A stretch of 64,000 nucleotides of DNA from Aurelia coerulea (taxonomy: Eukaryota > Cnidaria > Scyphozoa > Semaeostomeae > Ulmaridae): the NCBI GenBank assembly GCA_039566865.1, contig CM076945.1:8111501-8175500 (forward strand), written 5' to 3'. Made by a program: the position numbers and the translations under genes. Positions 32,601-46,900 of the stretch are shown one piece after another; positions within the stretch are counted from its first letter, which is position 1, and every line of letters starts with the position of its first letter. Under the pieces are notes generated by a model. The model had not been told where the DNA came from, searched no databases, and was given only the letters and a program-made list of their open reading frames with translations.

Positions 32601-35600
32601 CTAACATTTCTGCCCCACACGGGCCTTACAGCAATGACTTGTGGACGCTTTAGCACGTGCTATCCTCTTTGGAGAATGAACAAGTCTTCCCCCTGGTATC
32701 AATAGCCTATTCAGAGGGACTCCATTCTTGCAAGAGGACAAAGTACATTAATACATGCGAGTGTCACCATTTTTAGGAAGGAAAACCAAGGAGAATTTGC
32801 TCATTGTTTTCACTCGTTTTTGCAGGTTTTTGGAAGGGACTTTCTTCAGAAAATGTCCCATATCCACGGGAAAGAATGGCCGATTAAAGCCGTGTACATT
32901 ATTGAACCTCATTGAACATATTGGCAATAAAACAAGACAGTTTTCAATATTATTGCTTTGATATTTAGGGAGCAGTGGCCTTCCAAACGGGGATTCTTTT
33001 GTTTACTCACTCGGTAGCTTTCTCCTATTTGTTTAGTGTAGTGGCCAAACGGTAGATATGTACCATTTTAATTGCCGTGACATCGTTATTGTACTTTGTT
33101 AATGTAAATTTTCATGAGAATATAAAGAACTATGCCGTACTACCTGCAGACTGCTCAAAGTATCTGAAGATGATTCTATGTAATTTCTATGTCTTCAAAA
33201 TTTGAGGATTAGTTTAAAAAAATGAAACGGCAATAAAGATACTAACATCTTGTTGTGAAGCACAAATAACAACCGAAAGGTGAAACAAGACCTCTTAGCC
33301 TGCTTTGTCTTATAAACACATTGTTTTTATCCTAACGATATATCAAAAGTCAGTCCTCCTTTATTTTACTGAATATCTACAGGGTGAAGCATAGGTTCCA
33401 AATCTTTAAAAAAGCTGGTGTAAAATTGAGTGACCTATTTCTTTGAACTGAATGACTTCAAAGAAACTTTAGCTAATTCTCTATAATTCTACCGTTAGAA
33501 TTTTCTGAAATCTTCAATAGTTTCAGAATTAGAGTGTTTTCCTTCTTTTTCAAGAATTCAAGAAAAATTTTCAAAAAAACTTAAAACCATCGTAATTTCT
33601 ATAAAGTTTGACGTAACATGAAATAATTTCGAAGGAAACCATAGTTCATAAATGCCTACAATATGGTGTCAAGCAAAAGTCTGTCACTCATCTGGTTTAT
33701 GATTTAGAAAATTGATGACGTCACATCCTAAAATGAGCTGAAATGTAAAATACGCTGTAATTTTAAATAATATTCAAAATTTCTGGAAAGTCCAACGGTA
33801 GAATTATAGATAAGTATCTAAAGTTTCTTTCAAGCCATTCAATCAGAAGAAATAAGTCATTGAATTTTACACGCACCTTTTTACGCTGAGTTAAAGATTT
33901 GGAACCTATGCTACAGGGTGAGTAAAAAAGTTATCATGTTTGCCGTGCGGTGGAATAAAGATTACGCGGCCAATATTCAAAATTAGAATGTTAATCTATC
34001 AGGAAAAGGTTAACTTAGATGTGAAAATTGTGTGGTAAAACCACTCATCTTCATACCCGGAAATTAGGAAAATTGTATGGGAATGAGAATTCCACATTCG
34101 ATTCTGGTCCATGATTTACTTGCTATTGAAATTGAAATTCTATTTCTGATACTGATAATTATAGTGAATTTGGATTTCAATGGGAAGTAAAGTAAATCAT
34201 GCACCAGAGTCGAACATGGAATTCCCGTTCCCATGCAAACCCCTTACCAGCATTTTCCTAATTTCTAGGTGTAAAAGAGGAGTTATTTTATCAAGCAAAA
34301 TTTCCACATCTAGTTGGCCCTTGACTGATAGATCAACATGTCAGTTTTGAATATTGGCCTCATACTCTTTATTCCACAGCCTGCCAAACATGTTAACTTT
34401 TTTTTGCTCACCCAGTGCACGATCCTACGGAGATTCAAATTGATCCTAGTACCTCTCTCCTCGTCCGATCTGCTCATTTTTGCATGGTACTGTTCCGTAA
34501 ATTTTCCCTTTTACATATCGGTTGTCCCAATAAAGAATAAAAGTACTCCCGTTTGAAACAATCGCGGAAATTCAATTACTAAACCTATCATAAAATGTTC
34601 ATTTTGATCTCTTTTATCAATGATCCAAAATTATTTAAGGATGGTAAAATATTTGTTTTCACTACCTAAAGGGTATGAAATAACGCACTGAAGAGCCTTA
34701 TTCTGAGCTATACGTTTTAAGCAATATCGTTTATCTTGCCTATTAACCATTATAGTGAGATTTGCTCATTTTCCTTCAAGTCTACAATAGTTTGCATTTA
34801 TTTCTGGCATTTATGACCAAAATAGAAGCTTGATATACAAAAAGAAATTACTATTTTAATCATCAGTGCTTTTTGCAGCATGCTTCAAAAGCAGGCAGCG
34901 CTAAAAAGAGCTTCGTTTACTAATTTAAAAACCAATCACAAGATTAGCTATGCCTGGAAAATTAATTCGTTCATTGATGTACTTGTCAAAAAAAAAAGTT
35001 TGAAGATCGGCCTTATATTAAAAGTTTGGTAATTTTTCAAACAGGAGTACTTTTTTGGGGACACCCGTTAGAACTGCAATTTCCGTAAACTTTCCATTCT
35101 TAGCGCCTACTTTTTTACTAACCATTCTGTTGCTTCTCAGGTGACCACTTGCTTGAAATCTGTCATTGCTTAGTCAAAACAGCGACGAATTCATCAACTG
35201 ATCTCCAGAAACATAGAGCAAAACTGTTAGAATGTGTCTCAGAATCTGTTTGTACACTGCAGACATCAAAAGATGAAGAAATATTGGTATGATTTTGGAT
35301 GTTTTTTGACGAGAAGCGAATGTGTAAGGTGATTGTATCTGTGAAAGAAATCTAAAAGAATCCCAATAAAAAGCGAAACTTTCTTGAAAATCGAGAGAAT
35401 TTGATTATCGTTTTGAGTTTGCATTTCCTTTTGGCTGTTCTTATCAAAGCTTTGATAGATGATCATTTCTTCCCTGAAACTTTCACCTCTTTTCGGGTCA
35501 ACCGGTGGCATTGTACTCTCAAAATTTTGTCAGCTAAGAAAGTCATGTAATTTGGGCTTTTATTTGGTTGAAAAGTTTCCTGAAAAATGTGCATCTCATG

Positions 35601-38600
35601 CAGAAGGTAGAACAAATTGACAACGAGATAATGACTCCTAGTTAGACCATATTTGTTCCACAACAGTTTTTTGGTCGGCATTTTCTCTTTCGTTGGTCCT
35701 CTTTCGTTTTTTCAGCCAGCTTTCTTTGCCAAGTATTTACTTGAACAAAGTAGGGAATCTTTGATGGAGACTTTCGATCATGAAAATACATTCTGTATGG
35801 GAATTTTTCCTGAGGTCATTTAGATAACTTTCTTTCCAGGTTGCTTTAGTGACGCTGGTTTTACAGTCTGGTTCTGGAAACGATAAGCAAGCAAGTCTTT
35901 TGCTGCAGAGAAGTATCATTGACAAATTTACGAGCTTGAAAGAAGAAAAACTTTGGATTTGTTATCGAATTGGGAGACAAGCTGCACGTTTGGTTGGTAT
36001 TATTGCTGTTGTATTTGTTTCGATTGAAATACGTTCTGATGTCGGGATGGTTGATTTTTTTTTCTTATTTTATATTCAAATATTAAATTTTACAAGATAC
36101 TTTACATTCTACTATACCTAATTCTAATTACTATACGACACTACAGGTACGATACCATGGGGAGCGAAAGACTATGACTACCCCATGGCCAATATCTAAA
36201 AACACGAAACGTTAAACCGTATACAATCACACTACGAACAATTTATAAATTAAAGGATACTATGCTAGATTCAGTTTCACTCCAGATGTCAGGTCAGTGT
36301 TGCGATGAATTTGTAGTTGCAACGAGTGCAACTCATTTGGTGTAGATTTAGGTAAGTAAAATGCCTCCATCTGATGTGAAACAGAATTTACAAGGAAAAG
36401 AAACACTAACGATACGGGACTTGGTGATTGCTTAGTGCATGGCTGAATTCTCAATAGATCTTAATCAAACCGACCAGTTTCGTGGATGAAGCGTAAAGTT
36501 AATTCGAGTACATTTCTGTTCAACTCATTAGGATGTTTGATCGTGTGTCATTACCCTGTGGTCAGGGCTGCAAACCTGGTAATCAGTCTGATTGGCTGAG
36601 AGCGTTCGAAACTGAGGCAGCAGTGCACCATTATTTCTCATTTTTACCTGACTGACGTTTCAAAAACGAGGCAATACAAGAATCCCGCCAATCCCATTAG
36701 TTAGTCGCACACTTCCTGCAGTTTTCCCGTAGCCTTGTATAATACGATACGAGGGCGCGTTTTTGACACCACAGCAACTGATTTAGGCTTGTGAGATTTA
36801 CAATAAATTTGGCGACATAACAGTAACAAAATGCATTTGACTAAATGTTATAAATCAAAATTCGAAGCTATCAGGTAATAAAGCTCGTACTAACTGATTT
36901 TGTAGTTGTATATTGTCCTGTACAACACAAAAGCGGTTTGTATGCGCATAGTATTGCCCCCGCAAGCAGTTATTATAGGCTTAACCTATCACGGAAGGGA
37001 GGTGAAACAAAGATATTTACGAATGCCCAACCTAACCTCCCTCTGGTTTCGGTGAATTAGTTTGATTTAATCGTCGTGAAATGTAGTTTTGTTCTTTTTC
37101 AGGGATTTCCTCTGCTTGCAGGAAACATGTTTGAATCACTAGTTAATAAGGTAAGTGCTTTATTTTTTTTAATACTTACTCCCAGCTGAGTCTCAATGAA
37201 AGTGTAGTTCTTTGGATCTAACGATTTGGTTTGATTGTATTTGTTTGGATCTACCTTTGCTTTGAAAATAGTGTTCGCCAGCAACGCCTACAAAATTTTC
37301 GCTATCGTTTTGTAGGTTTGTGGCTCTTGGAAGGGTTGCTGTGACTTTTATTGGATGCCGAAGATAGTTAGGAAGGGCTGCACAATATGTACCTATAGAT
37401 TTTCTGTTATAAAAACTTTACACGATGCTTTATGGGTTATTGAGGCCAGCGTGTACTGTGATAATGCAAAAGTCTACCACTTTCAACGCTGCAAAGCCCT
37501 TGCTACCCTACGTAGTATGTTAAGTCAGCTTTAACTTCAAGGTATTTTGAATACTGTTTTACATCATCTGAAATTTTCACATTTTCTTCTTGACATTGGT
37601 AGGTTTCGTCTGAGAGCAATTACTTGTGGATGAAATCCTTGGCAAGTTTTCAGAAGGCAGAAAATTCATTAATGGAACAATGCACGACACAAGCAAAGAC
37701 TCTAGAACAACTCACTCTGGCATTCAACTATTATCAAGAGGGCCTGATTGATCTTAAAGTAAGTTTGATTAAAAATATGTGATTTCTGTTCCTACTTACG
37801 AAAAAAATGCGAATGATCTACTGTGATATTGATAAGAAAGTCTGAAGTGTTGCATTGGTGATTAGGTATCAAGGTCTCTTAGAACCACCTTTATAAACGA
37901 TTGCGCTAAAGATGGTGGAGAGGAACAGGAACTTTTTACCAAGATGCGTTGCGTTCGAATTACAAATCTTTGACGATTCTATAGGGATTCGATTTAAAAA
38001 TGCAGTGCATCTTGGTAAAAAGTTCCTTTCCGCCATCTTTAGCGCAATCGTCTATTTTGCTCTGCTATTACTTTCATGGAAGCACTGAAGGCCTTTAAAG
38101 GCAATATTCGCATTAAATGATAAAGAAGTCTATCATGTGTACCTCTAGCTAACTCTAGTATGCTTCCTACTCTCTGGCGATGTCAAGTATTTCTTCAGGC
38201 AACATACGAGAGAACAACTTCTAACGGCAATTGCAAACCGTTTTGTGAAGTTCGCGTAATGGATTCCTTTCTCGAACCATGCGTTGGAATCTCACCTTGG
38301 GACTTCCGACTAGTTTTGAAAGGGGCTGGTTTTGACTGGTTTTGAACTGGTTTTGACAGTCTGACTGGTTTTGATCACTTAGTATATGGCAATTATTTCA
38401 CGTCAGCACCTCGTCAGCTAACACCTCACTCCCAAATAGAGTTAGTCACTTCTATTGCTTACGAAGTCAACCCATCCTTTCAATCTATCAGAGACTATAT
38501 GTCGAATAATGAATCAATTTGCTTCCAGATTAGTTGACTATTACTTTTATTGAATTCCTCGTCATTTACTACCCGATCTTACTGTTATCGATTACAGGCC

Positions 38601-40856
38601 AGTGTTACTTCTGAACATGTATTATATTTCCAATACAAATTTGCAAAGCTTCGTTCAGAGATGCTGCATGCTTATTCACAATTAATCACGTGCTGTGGTA
38701 GCCTAAGGACTTGTCCTCCGCCTGCCATTGCGATGGCTGTTTCAATACAAACCGGACAAGAAGTTCATCAACTCAGCAGATTAGGGAGTCAGGTTAGTGT
38801 TCTGACAGCATAAACAAAGCTTTCAAATTAGTCGTGTGAAATGTTGCTGTTGCTGCCTTTTTCTTTCAAATGAACTGCTTGATTAGACTTACGACGTGAT
38901 TCCCTGTATTCGCTCAACATTTTTAATCCGATTTTTTATTTTCTGAGCGATAACCATCCAATTCAATGAGCGATGCTGAGACTTATGTAATGAGTCTACT
39001 GCTTGATGGGAACTGTAGCTGATTTGCCATCATTCAAGGAAGAGCATCTATATTTTAAATCATCATTATTTTCAGAATCACAGCGTCATCAAATTGCGAA
39101 ATTATAGACAATAAAAGCACAGATGTTTGCTTACTTCCAAGCTGTAGACCTTCCTAAACTTAGGATTTCTCGAGAAATTTATTGCATTTCCTCATCCAAT
39201 AAGAGTTTATAGTGCTTTTTAAGGTCTGTCGAAGATTTAGATACTTCTTTGCAAAAACATAAACACACTTTAAGGCCGCGTTCACACTGCTCCGTTTTTG
39301 ATGCATTGAATTGAAGCTGCCCGTTCACATTGCTCCGTTTTTGTACGAAAACGGAGGGGAAAGCATCCCGGGTAAACATCCAATACGGAGCCAAAGATAT
39401 CCGTTTTTGTGCGTTCACATCGTTCCGGTCTAATGAAACACATTGTTGAAAATTGAAGCATGTTCAAAAGCCTCCGTTTTTGTGCTTTCACATCGATCAA
39501 ATGCGTTTTCAAAAACTTTCCTTTCATGTGGATATCCACTTTTGATAGCGTTTTTGAAAATCTCCGTTTTTGTGCCGTTTTTGTGCGGATAAGTGTGGAC
39601 ACTTTCACAAAAACGGAGGTTTTTCTCTCTATTTTTGTACAAAAACGGAGCAGTGTCAACGGGACCTAATTATGAATATGATGATGATATCACAAATGCT
39701 CTCTTTGGGATCATGACAAATGACCTAAATTTGAAAGAAAAGGGTAATAATATTTTGCACGATTAATTTCAAAGTTTTGCGAAGATTTGATGTCTAATTC
39801 AGCTTTATTGGGTGTTTCACTTTGTATCACCCAAAAGAGTTCACTAAAGTTTGTCATGTGAGATTTGCGATAACGCAAAATTTTTCATGCAAAACAATTC
39901 ACGGAAATATTGACATCTAATCATGGGCAGTTGGACACTATTGTTGAGATTTCCAAACTAACCATGAAATATTAATGTATAAGATGACTTACTCACCCAG
40001 CCAAATGAGCCAAATATTGTTTGCACTCCGTTAACGAGATCGTGTCTTGCTTAGGCCAGGCCCCAGGCCATAACTTCAAGTTCTGAGCAACAGACAACAA
40101 CATTCCTAGTTTCGGAGGCGGAATGTTGCTGTCTGCTGCTCACAACTTGAAGTTATGGCCTGGCCTAAGCAAGATACGATCTCGTTAAAGGAATACAAAC
40201 AATTTCTGGCTCATTTGGTTTGGTGAGTAAATCATCTTATTCATTATTATTTCATGGTTAGTTCGCAAATCACAACAATAGTGTCCGGACTGCTCATGAT
40301 ATAATGTGGGCCATACGTTTGTTTTAAAATTTGATTTGGATATACCTGTATTATTCAATAATTTCAAATGTTAATCTTAATTTTTGCATGTTTCTTTCAT
40401 TTAGTTTCAGTCATGCGTAAAGTCTTTTTCATCAATCGCCAATGGACTAGGAACGCTGTATCGTATGTCATTCAATGCAGATCCATCAACGCTGCAAATC
40501 ATACAAGTGTATCCTTTTCAAGATGGACAGCTTGTATTTTTTATATTCTATTTCGATCAAAAGTCTTGATATACTCGAAACTGGGCTGATTGGACATTAG
40601 AAAAACAAAGATCTAGCGATATTCAATAAAAGTTAAGAAAGTGTTCACATTTGTTTCATGACCATACCCTGGGTTTCACACCAGAACGGAAAACTGTTCC
40701 ATTTTCTACTTCCTACACGTTTTAATTTGTTTTAAATTGTTACTCAAATATCTATTTATTATGTTTTTATTTGTCTATTCCTTTATCGTTTTTATTCATT
40801 TTGGAGTGTCCCCAGTTAGCAGATATACTAAAAGTATTGACACATGGGTGAACTTG

Positions 40857-40932
<76 letters not shown>

Positions 40933-43900
40933 GCTTATAGTAGAGGCTGTTTGTTCAGATGGCATTATCATTCAACAGTATCTCGTTCTCGTGAAGTCGC
41001 GACCACAAATAAAGAGTGACCCCTTGTCGCACAAAGTTTTTCACACCCTCGTGAAATTTTGACCTTATTCACGAAAGTCTCTTAATCCTTCGGGACCACC
41101 CTTCCCTTAATTCTCAGCAATCCTCAATCCCCCTGGTACTGTTCTGAGTTGTTTGTCTCCGTTTTTCTACCAGTATTACTGGTTTTAACCGGTTTCTCTA
41201 GTTGTTTTTCTCCCCTTTTGCACACAGCTTTATCTTCATATGGCTATTTTGCCCTTTTTTGGACTACTCCCAATTCTCACTAGCGTGTATCTCTTTCAGT
41301 ATTTAATCGTTACTCCACCCAGTCAACTTGCTGAGGATGGACCTAGGAAGGTTCGAAACGTTCTAATTTAATATGGCTTAGCCACTTGATTTATGTCACT
41401 TGATTTATGTCACTCTAATTATAACATGGACTTGTCAATTTTCTAACTTATTGTTTATGAAATATGAGTCAATGAGCATGATGTTTTTGTCGTCGTACTC
41501 GCCCTAAGATTCCTAGTGAAATTGTTATGGAGATTGGTTTCAGTTGCTCCGTTTTGAATTTAAAGAGCATTACGAATTGATCTTGAAAACTGAGACCCAT
41601 AAAGAGCTTAGGTGACAAACTTTGTTGTATGTTCATATTGTATCCTTGACATTTCTTTTAAGCTTACAGGAGAGCTGTCAGCTAATTGTTTACAGCATTG
41701 AAATTCTCATTCTCAACAGACGAGAGGGAAAGTAAGAATTGCTCATCGTGCGTTTTTACTTTGTAAATACCCAAGAAAGTATTCAAACAGTTTGAGAAGG
41801 ACTAAGAGGATAGCTACAAAGCTAATGGTTTCTTTCCTTGCTCATCTTTCAAGTTTTATCAGCCTTTTATCAACTTTTCATTTGTGTTGTCTCGAACCAT
41901 TAAATAAGTTGTTCTGACGTAGGACGCTCTGCAACTTAACTGCAATATAGCAGAGTGTAATTTACCGAAGAGAACTGTTTTCTACGTAATTGTAAGTTTA
42001 AGTTATCTTTTTCTTTGATAGTGTTCTTTCCTCGGAATTGTCGAATTCATCACTGAAAGGCGAAAATGTTAATAGTCACCGTCATATCCAAGCAATTACA
42101 TCGATGAACCAAAATATTGTAGAAATCGTCGAGGTAAGATACATTTCTTTTTTTGCCTAACTTTGAAAAGCATACAGATGAGGATGTACCCACTGAGCCG
42201 GTTAAGGCAAAAAAATAGTTAATGTGATTTTTTTGCCAAAAAGCCTACCGGGTGTCCCCAAAAAGTATGGGACAGATTTGGTTTGATGCAGCTTTAATCA
42301 ATGCAATGGCTAATCAATTTCAAACTTTTCCTCGATAGAAACTTTTAATTCTCAAGGACCCAGATTTATTTATACTATTGTTAGTTGTGATGCGTTACTT
42401 TTTGTATCTTTTTTTGTCTCATTAGGGCCTAGCCACTCAGGTCAAGGATGCACCTATTTGTCATTTGGTAAGCTAAAATTTAATCCAAGACTTCATACAT
42501 CTTGCGTGAAGTATTGCTGGCATATGGACAAGCATTCAGATGTTGATTACAGATTGTTTCAACTCCCCCGATTATTCTCACCCCCCCCCCTTTACGGTAC
42601 TTGAGAGTAGCCAGAAATCAGCCTTGGGGTTCTTAATCTGCAGTTTCCCTTTTATGCAGATTTTAACTGTATGCTACTATCTTTACCTCAACATCGTGGT
42701 CAAAATACCTGTACTAACATTTAAGAACATAGCCTGCGTGCAGACTCGACTGGTTTCTCTTCAGAGAGGTTCTCCTCTGGTAGAGTCTCCACATCAGCGA
42801 CACAACGCAAGTCTGTTTAGTTGGAGGCATAGTTTGATCTTATTGGCGTGTGCATAAACAAATCTAGGCCAGGAAAGCCTATTATGTGGGGGTGTTTTGA
42901 TTGCCTCTTTTATAATCCTGGTTATAAGCCGTCCCATTGTCTAATTCAATGAGGATAATTGCGAAACTCCCAGCCTTGAAGATATCTATCAATCAATTTG
43001 ACTGAAAGAGAACAATAGAGATCCCTTTTCGACCAATGGCGTTCGTTTACTCGATCCTGGGAACCGCATGTGACTTTGGGCAGGCTTTGCGTCGCTGACG
43101 CGGAGACTCTACTGGAGGAGAAACCTCTCTGAAAAAAACGAATCAGTTGAGTCTGCACGCAGGCAAATAAGAACATGGACCATTGCTTTTGATACACTTG
43201 TAGCTGATTTCTTTTCAGAGAAAAAGATATTCTGAAATTTGTAAGAAGCTCCTTTAAAACCGAGATGTAATCGCAAACATGTTTGATGTTCTGTCGTTAT
43301 TCGTTTCAGCAAACTCAATGCCTAAGCCAAGCAGTTGCAAGTCAAATTGAAATGCCTATTCCATATCCTCCGTATTTCTTCCAAAGCGTGCAGATGACAA
43401 CTATCAAGGTAAACTTCTGAAATGCAATTCAGTCATAAATTTTGAAAAAGTCGTCTTGTCAACATCAGACCTGACAGACATCAGTCAATGGTTTTCAAAG
43501 AGCTGTGTGTTGATGACCCTAGCACCTAATCCATGATGAAGCATACCTAAATCTGTGTTACATAAGACACCTTTTCGGAAGGTTAGCAAGATTTTGACTG
43601 AATAAAGCTCTGAAGTTATTCTAGAGTACCTTGAATGCGCGTTGAAAGCGAACATCAGATAAACAGGGCGTTTTTTAGAGCAAAATTCTGGCGGGACAAT
43701 GAAACTTTTGATTTTATAACAGTTGTATTCAGCGATGGATAAGTAAAGTGCTGAAATAGTATTAGAAAGGGCAGAAACACACAGAAGTTTGATTGGAAAA
43801 ATCAGAAAGCAGCAAATGTGATGTTTGGTAGCATATGTAGAAAAGAGAAAACAGAATACTGAAGTGAAGTTCCGTTTTTTAGCGCCAAGTGCTGGGATCG

Positions 43901-46900
43901 CAGAAATAGAGTTTCATACAAATATGTTTTTCAAACTGACCTGTTTAAAGTAAAGTAAAATTAAAGGAAAGAACTAAACTAAACTAAGAGCAAAATGAAT
44001 TAATATACCTAATTTACAATATAATGCAATACAAAGTCTATGAAAAAGAACGTAAAAATGAAATTAAAGAACACCCCCCTTCTATAGTCGTTCTTTAAAA
44101 ATTCTCAGGGAGGGTGCCAATTTTATCTCTCTTTCTAGATTGTTCCATTGTTTCGCACCGCGATAAGAAAAAGCCTTTTGGCCATTGATGGCCATTGATT
44201 TGGCCACAGAGAAGACCTAATCGAGTCCATGACGCCTTGTCATGATGCTCAAGTGGTGGGCCTCTACCTACCGGATATCGAGCCCTGTCTGCCTGACTGT
44301 TCTGGCTGCAAAGTCAGAGGATTACGCCACTGCGCCACAACACCTTCATACTTGTTCACTGCAATGCGATTTGCCTTTCTGAAAAATAGATTTCGCACCT
44401 TCAGTGCAGTCGACCTTTATTGTTTTCTCTCACTGTTTATTTTGATTTGATTGAGTGCACCTACAGGGTGTCCCAAAAAAATCGTGCCCCGTTTGTCAGA
44501 AGATTGAGACAAAACGGCAAAAGATTCTCGCCAAACGTTTGCATGGTGGTGCTCTTCAGATGTTCAATTAAAGTTTGCCACCATCCCCATGAAAATCCGT
44601 TGAAAAATGATGGAGCTATGACCTTCAGGAGACCAAATTTGCCCGATCACTGAAACCAGCGGTCGGCCATTTTGTCTTACTATTTTGCAGCGATAAATAG
44701 CTTCATGGATTGAAAATGAAACAGCAGCCTCTAATGTCATAGTTTTCGTGAAAATTCCGATAATCCTCGGAGAGTTCCACTATTTCTGACCTCGCGGAAA
44801 TTATTTCTTACCTCACGTGAACATAATTATCACTGCAAAATAGTACGACAAAATGGCCGACCGCTGGTTTCAGTCATCAGGCAAATTTGGTCTCCTGAAG
44901 GTCATAGCTCCATCATTTTTCAACGGATTTTCATGGGGATGGTGGCAAACTTTAATTGAACATCTAAAGAGCACCATCATGCAAAAGTTTAGCGAGAATC
45001 TTTTGCCGTTTTGTCGCAATCTTCAGACAAACGGAGCACAATTTTTTTGGGACACCCTGTAGAAGTGTGAAATATTTTCTTTAGAGAAGGCAAATCGCTT
45101 TATGATGTTGGAGAGCTGAATCTTTTGTTTCAAAAAATTTACCCTTGCTCTTCGGCCCTTGTTTAATCAAAACAAAATCTTGCTTCTTTTTAGCTTTCTG
45201 TATCACCGTCATCGAAATCTGCTAATGATCCAGTCCTGGCGAATGTTGATACACAGTTAGCACTAAAAGTCGAGGGTCTCATTGAAGAAAAAGGAAGAGC
45301 AGGTAAAGGCTATTTTGAAGGGTCACCGTCTCCAAATTTCGTTAAAAACGAGAATTTTGCAGTTTTTTGAAAGGTAATATCACACAGGTTTTTAATCTTC
45401 TTTTTCAAAATGACGGCGTTGTTTTGAAGAAAAATCCTTGTACTTCACAGAGGGACAAACGGAACGTTCATATCTTTTACGATTGCTCCGATATAAGTGG
45501 ATTTTACATGATCAATTTTTGATGGCTCGGGTGAAACAAACTGCAGAAAATTATGGATGAACAATGGACATGTGCGGTGTTTACAGATTTGTTTTCAGTT
45601 TGGCGACGGAGCCCCTTTAACTGCACCTTCAAAAGTACCATGTGAGTCAAAAAAGTTGTCGGTCTCTGGAAAATCATCAACAGTCGAAAATTCATCAAAT
45701 GTTTTTTATTTTTGAAAGTATTTTTTGAAAAATCATATTAAATTTTAGGTTGTTGAGTATTCTATCAATGGCTTTCAATCAGTGAAATTCTTTGCTTTCA
45801 TTAGCTACCTGGTTTTGAAGCATCCTACGAAATGGCTTAAACTTCTGAACAGATCTATGTTTTTGTCTTTTAAAGTTTTTGACCGTGGTTGGTTGTGCCA
45901 AAAATGAATCTCTTGATGATGTGTAAGGATCGAAAGTTAATGTATGTATGTATGTATGTATGTATGTATTATGAATATTTAAAAAGGATATGTACATTTC
46001 AGCTTAATAAAAAACTGCTATCAACATGTGTCCTTTTAAATCTAAATAGAGAGAACATAAAGACATTAAATGAAGAAGTAAATAAGTAGAGATATACTAA
46101 CAGTTCAATCCAAGCCTATAAAATGTCATGCGATGTAAAATTTACTTAAAAAATGAATTTACTTTGTTCTCAAAATCATCTGCACTTTCTCTTATATCTT
46201 TAGGGAGTGAGTTGTATAATCTTGCACCCATAAAGAAAAATCCATTCTTAGCAAACTCTAGTTTGACTTTGGGAACGTGTAAAAGAATATTACAGTTCCT
46301 TGTCCTCACTTTGTGTTCGTTGATCATGAAATAATCCTGAAAGTTTGCACATACATTTCCATTTAGACACTTTCTCACCAGTAAAATAGCATGCTTATCG
46401 ATTTCGTGCTTTAAGTCGACTCTCTTTGATTTCAATATAGAGGAGGCTCGTGCCTCTATCGATTTCAATTTCTTAAGCTGGGTCATTGTTAGGTTCAACT
46501 GAATGATGCAGTTGTATATATGAAATAATAAGACTGAGAGCCCTGGGCAAGATTTATGATGTTTTCTAAAGTTCATGGCTCAAAATATGGACTTCTAAGC
46601 TATCATTTCAAAAAATCCTTTCCATAATGTTGTATCATTGATATTTATTGCTAAAAGTAATTCGGTTTGATATTCATAAAGAAAAATCTTTACGATAAAT
46701 AGCAAAACTGATTTTGAATTACTTGAATTATTCCGGTTGAATTGCTGCAGTATGCATTAGAGAATTTGCAGTTTCAGTTTCCTTTGACTATCCATCCATC
46801 CTTCGTACAATTCTAAACAGTTAAGTTACGATTAAAGACAAGAACAATTCTAGAATTAACTACATCAAAGGGGTACAGAACTGCAGACTAAAAAAAGGAG

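Noticed and set aside
39179..39669. Four overlapping frames rich in KTEQCER or CVFKNF repeats
   Set aside because: All arise from the CTCCGTTTTTG word-saturated MITE.
40737..41062. Frames reading poly-isoleucine and poly-histidine
   Set aside because: Translation of the (ATC)25 microsatellite inside INTS7 intron 19.
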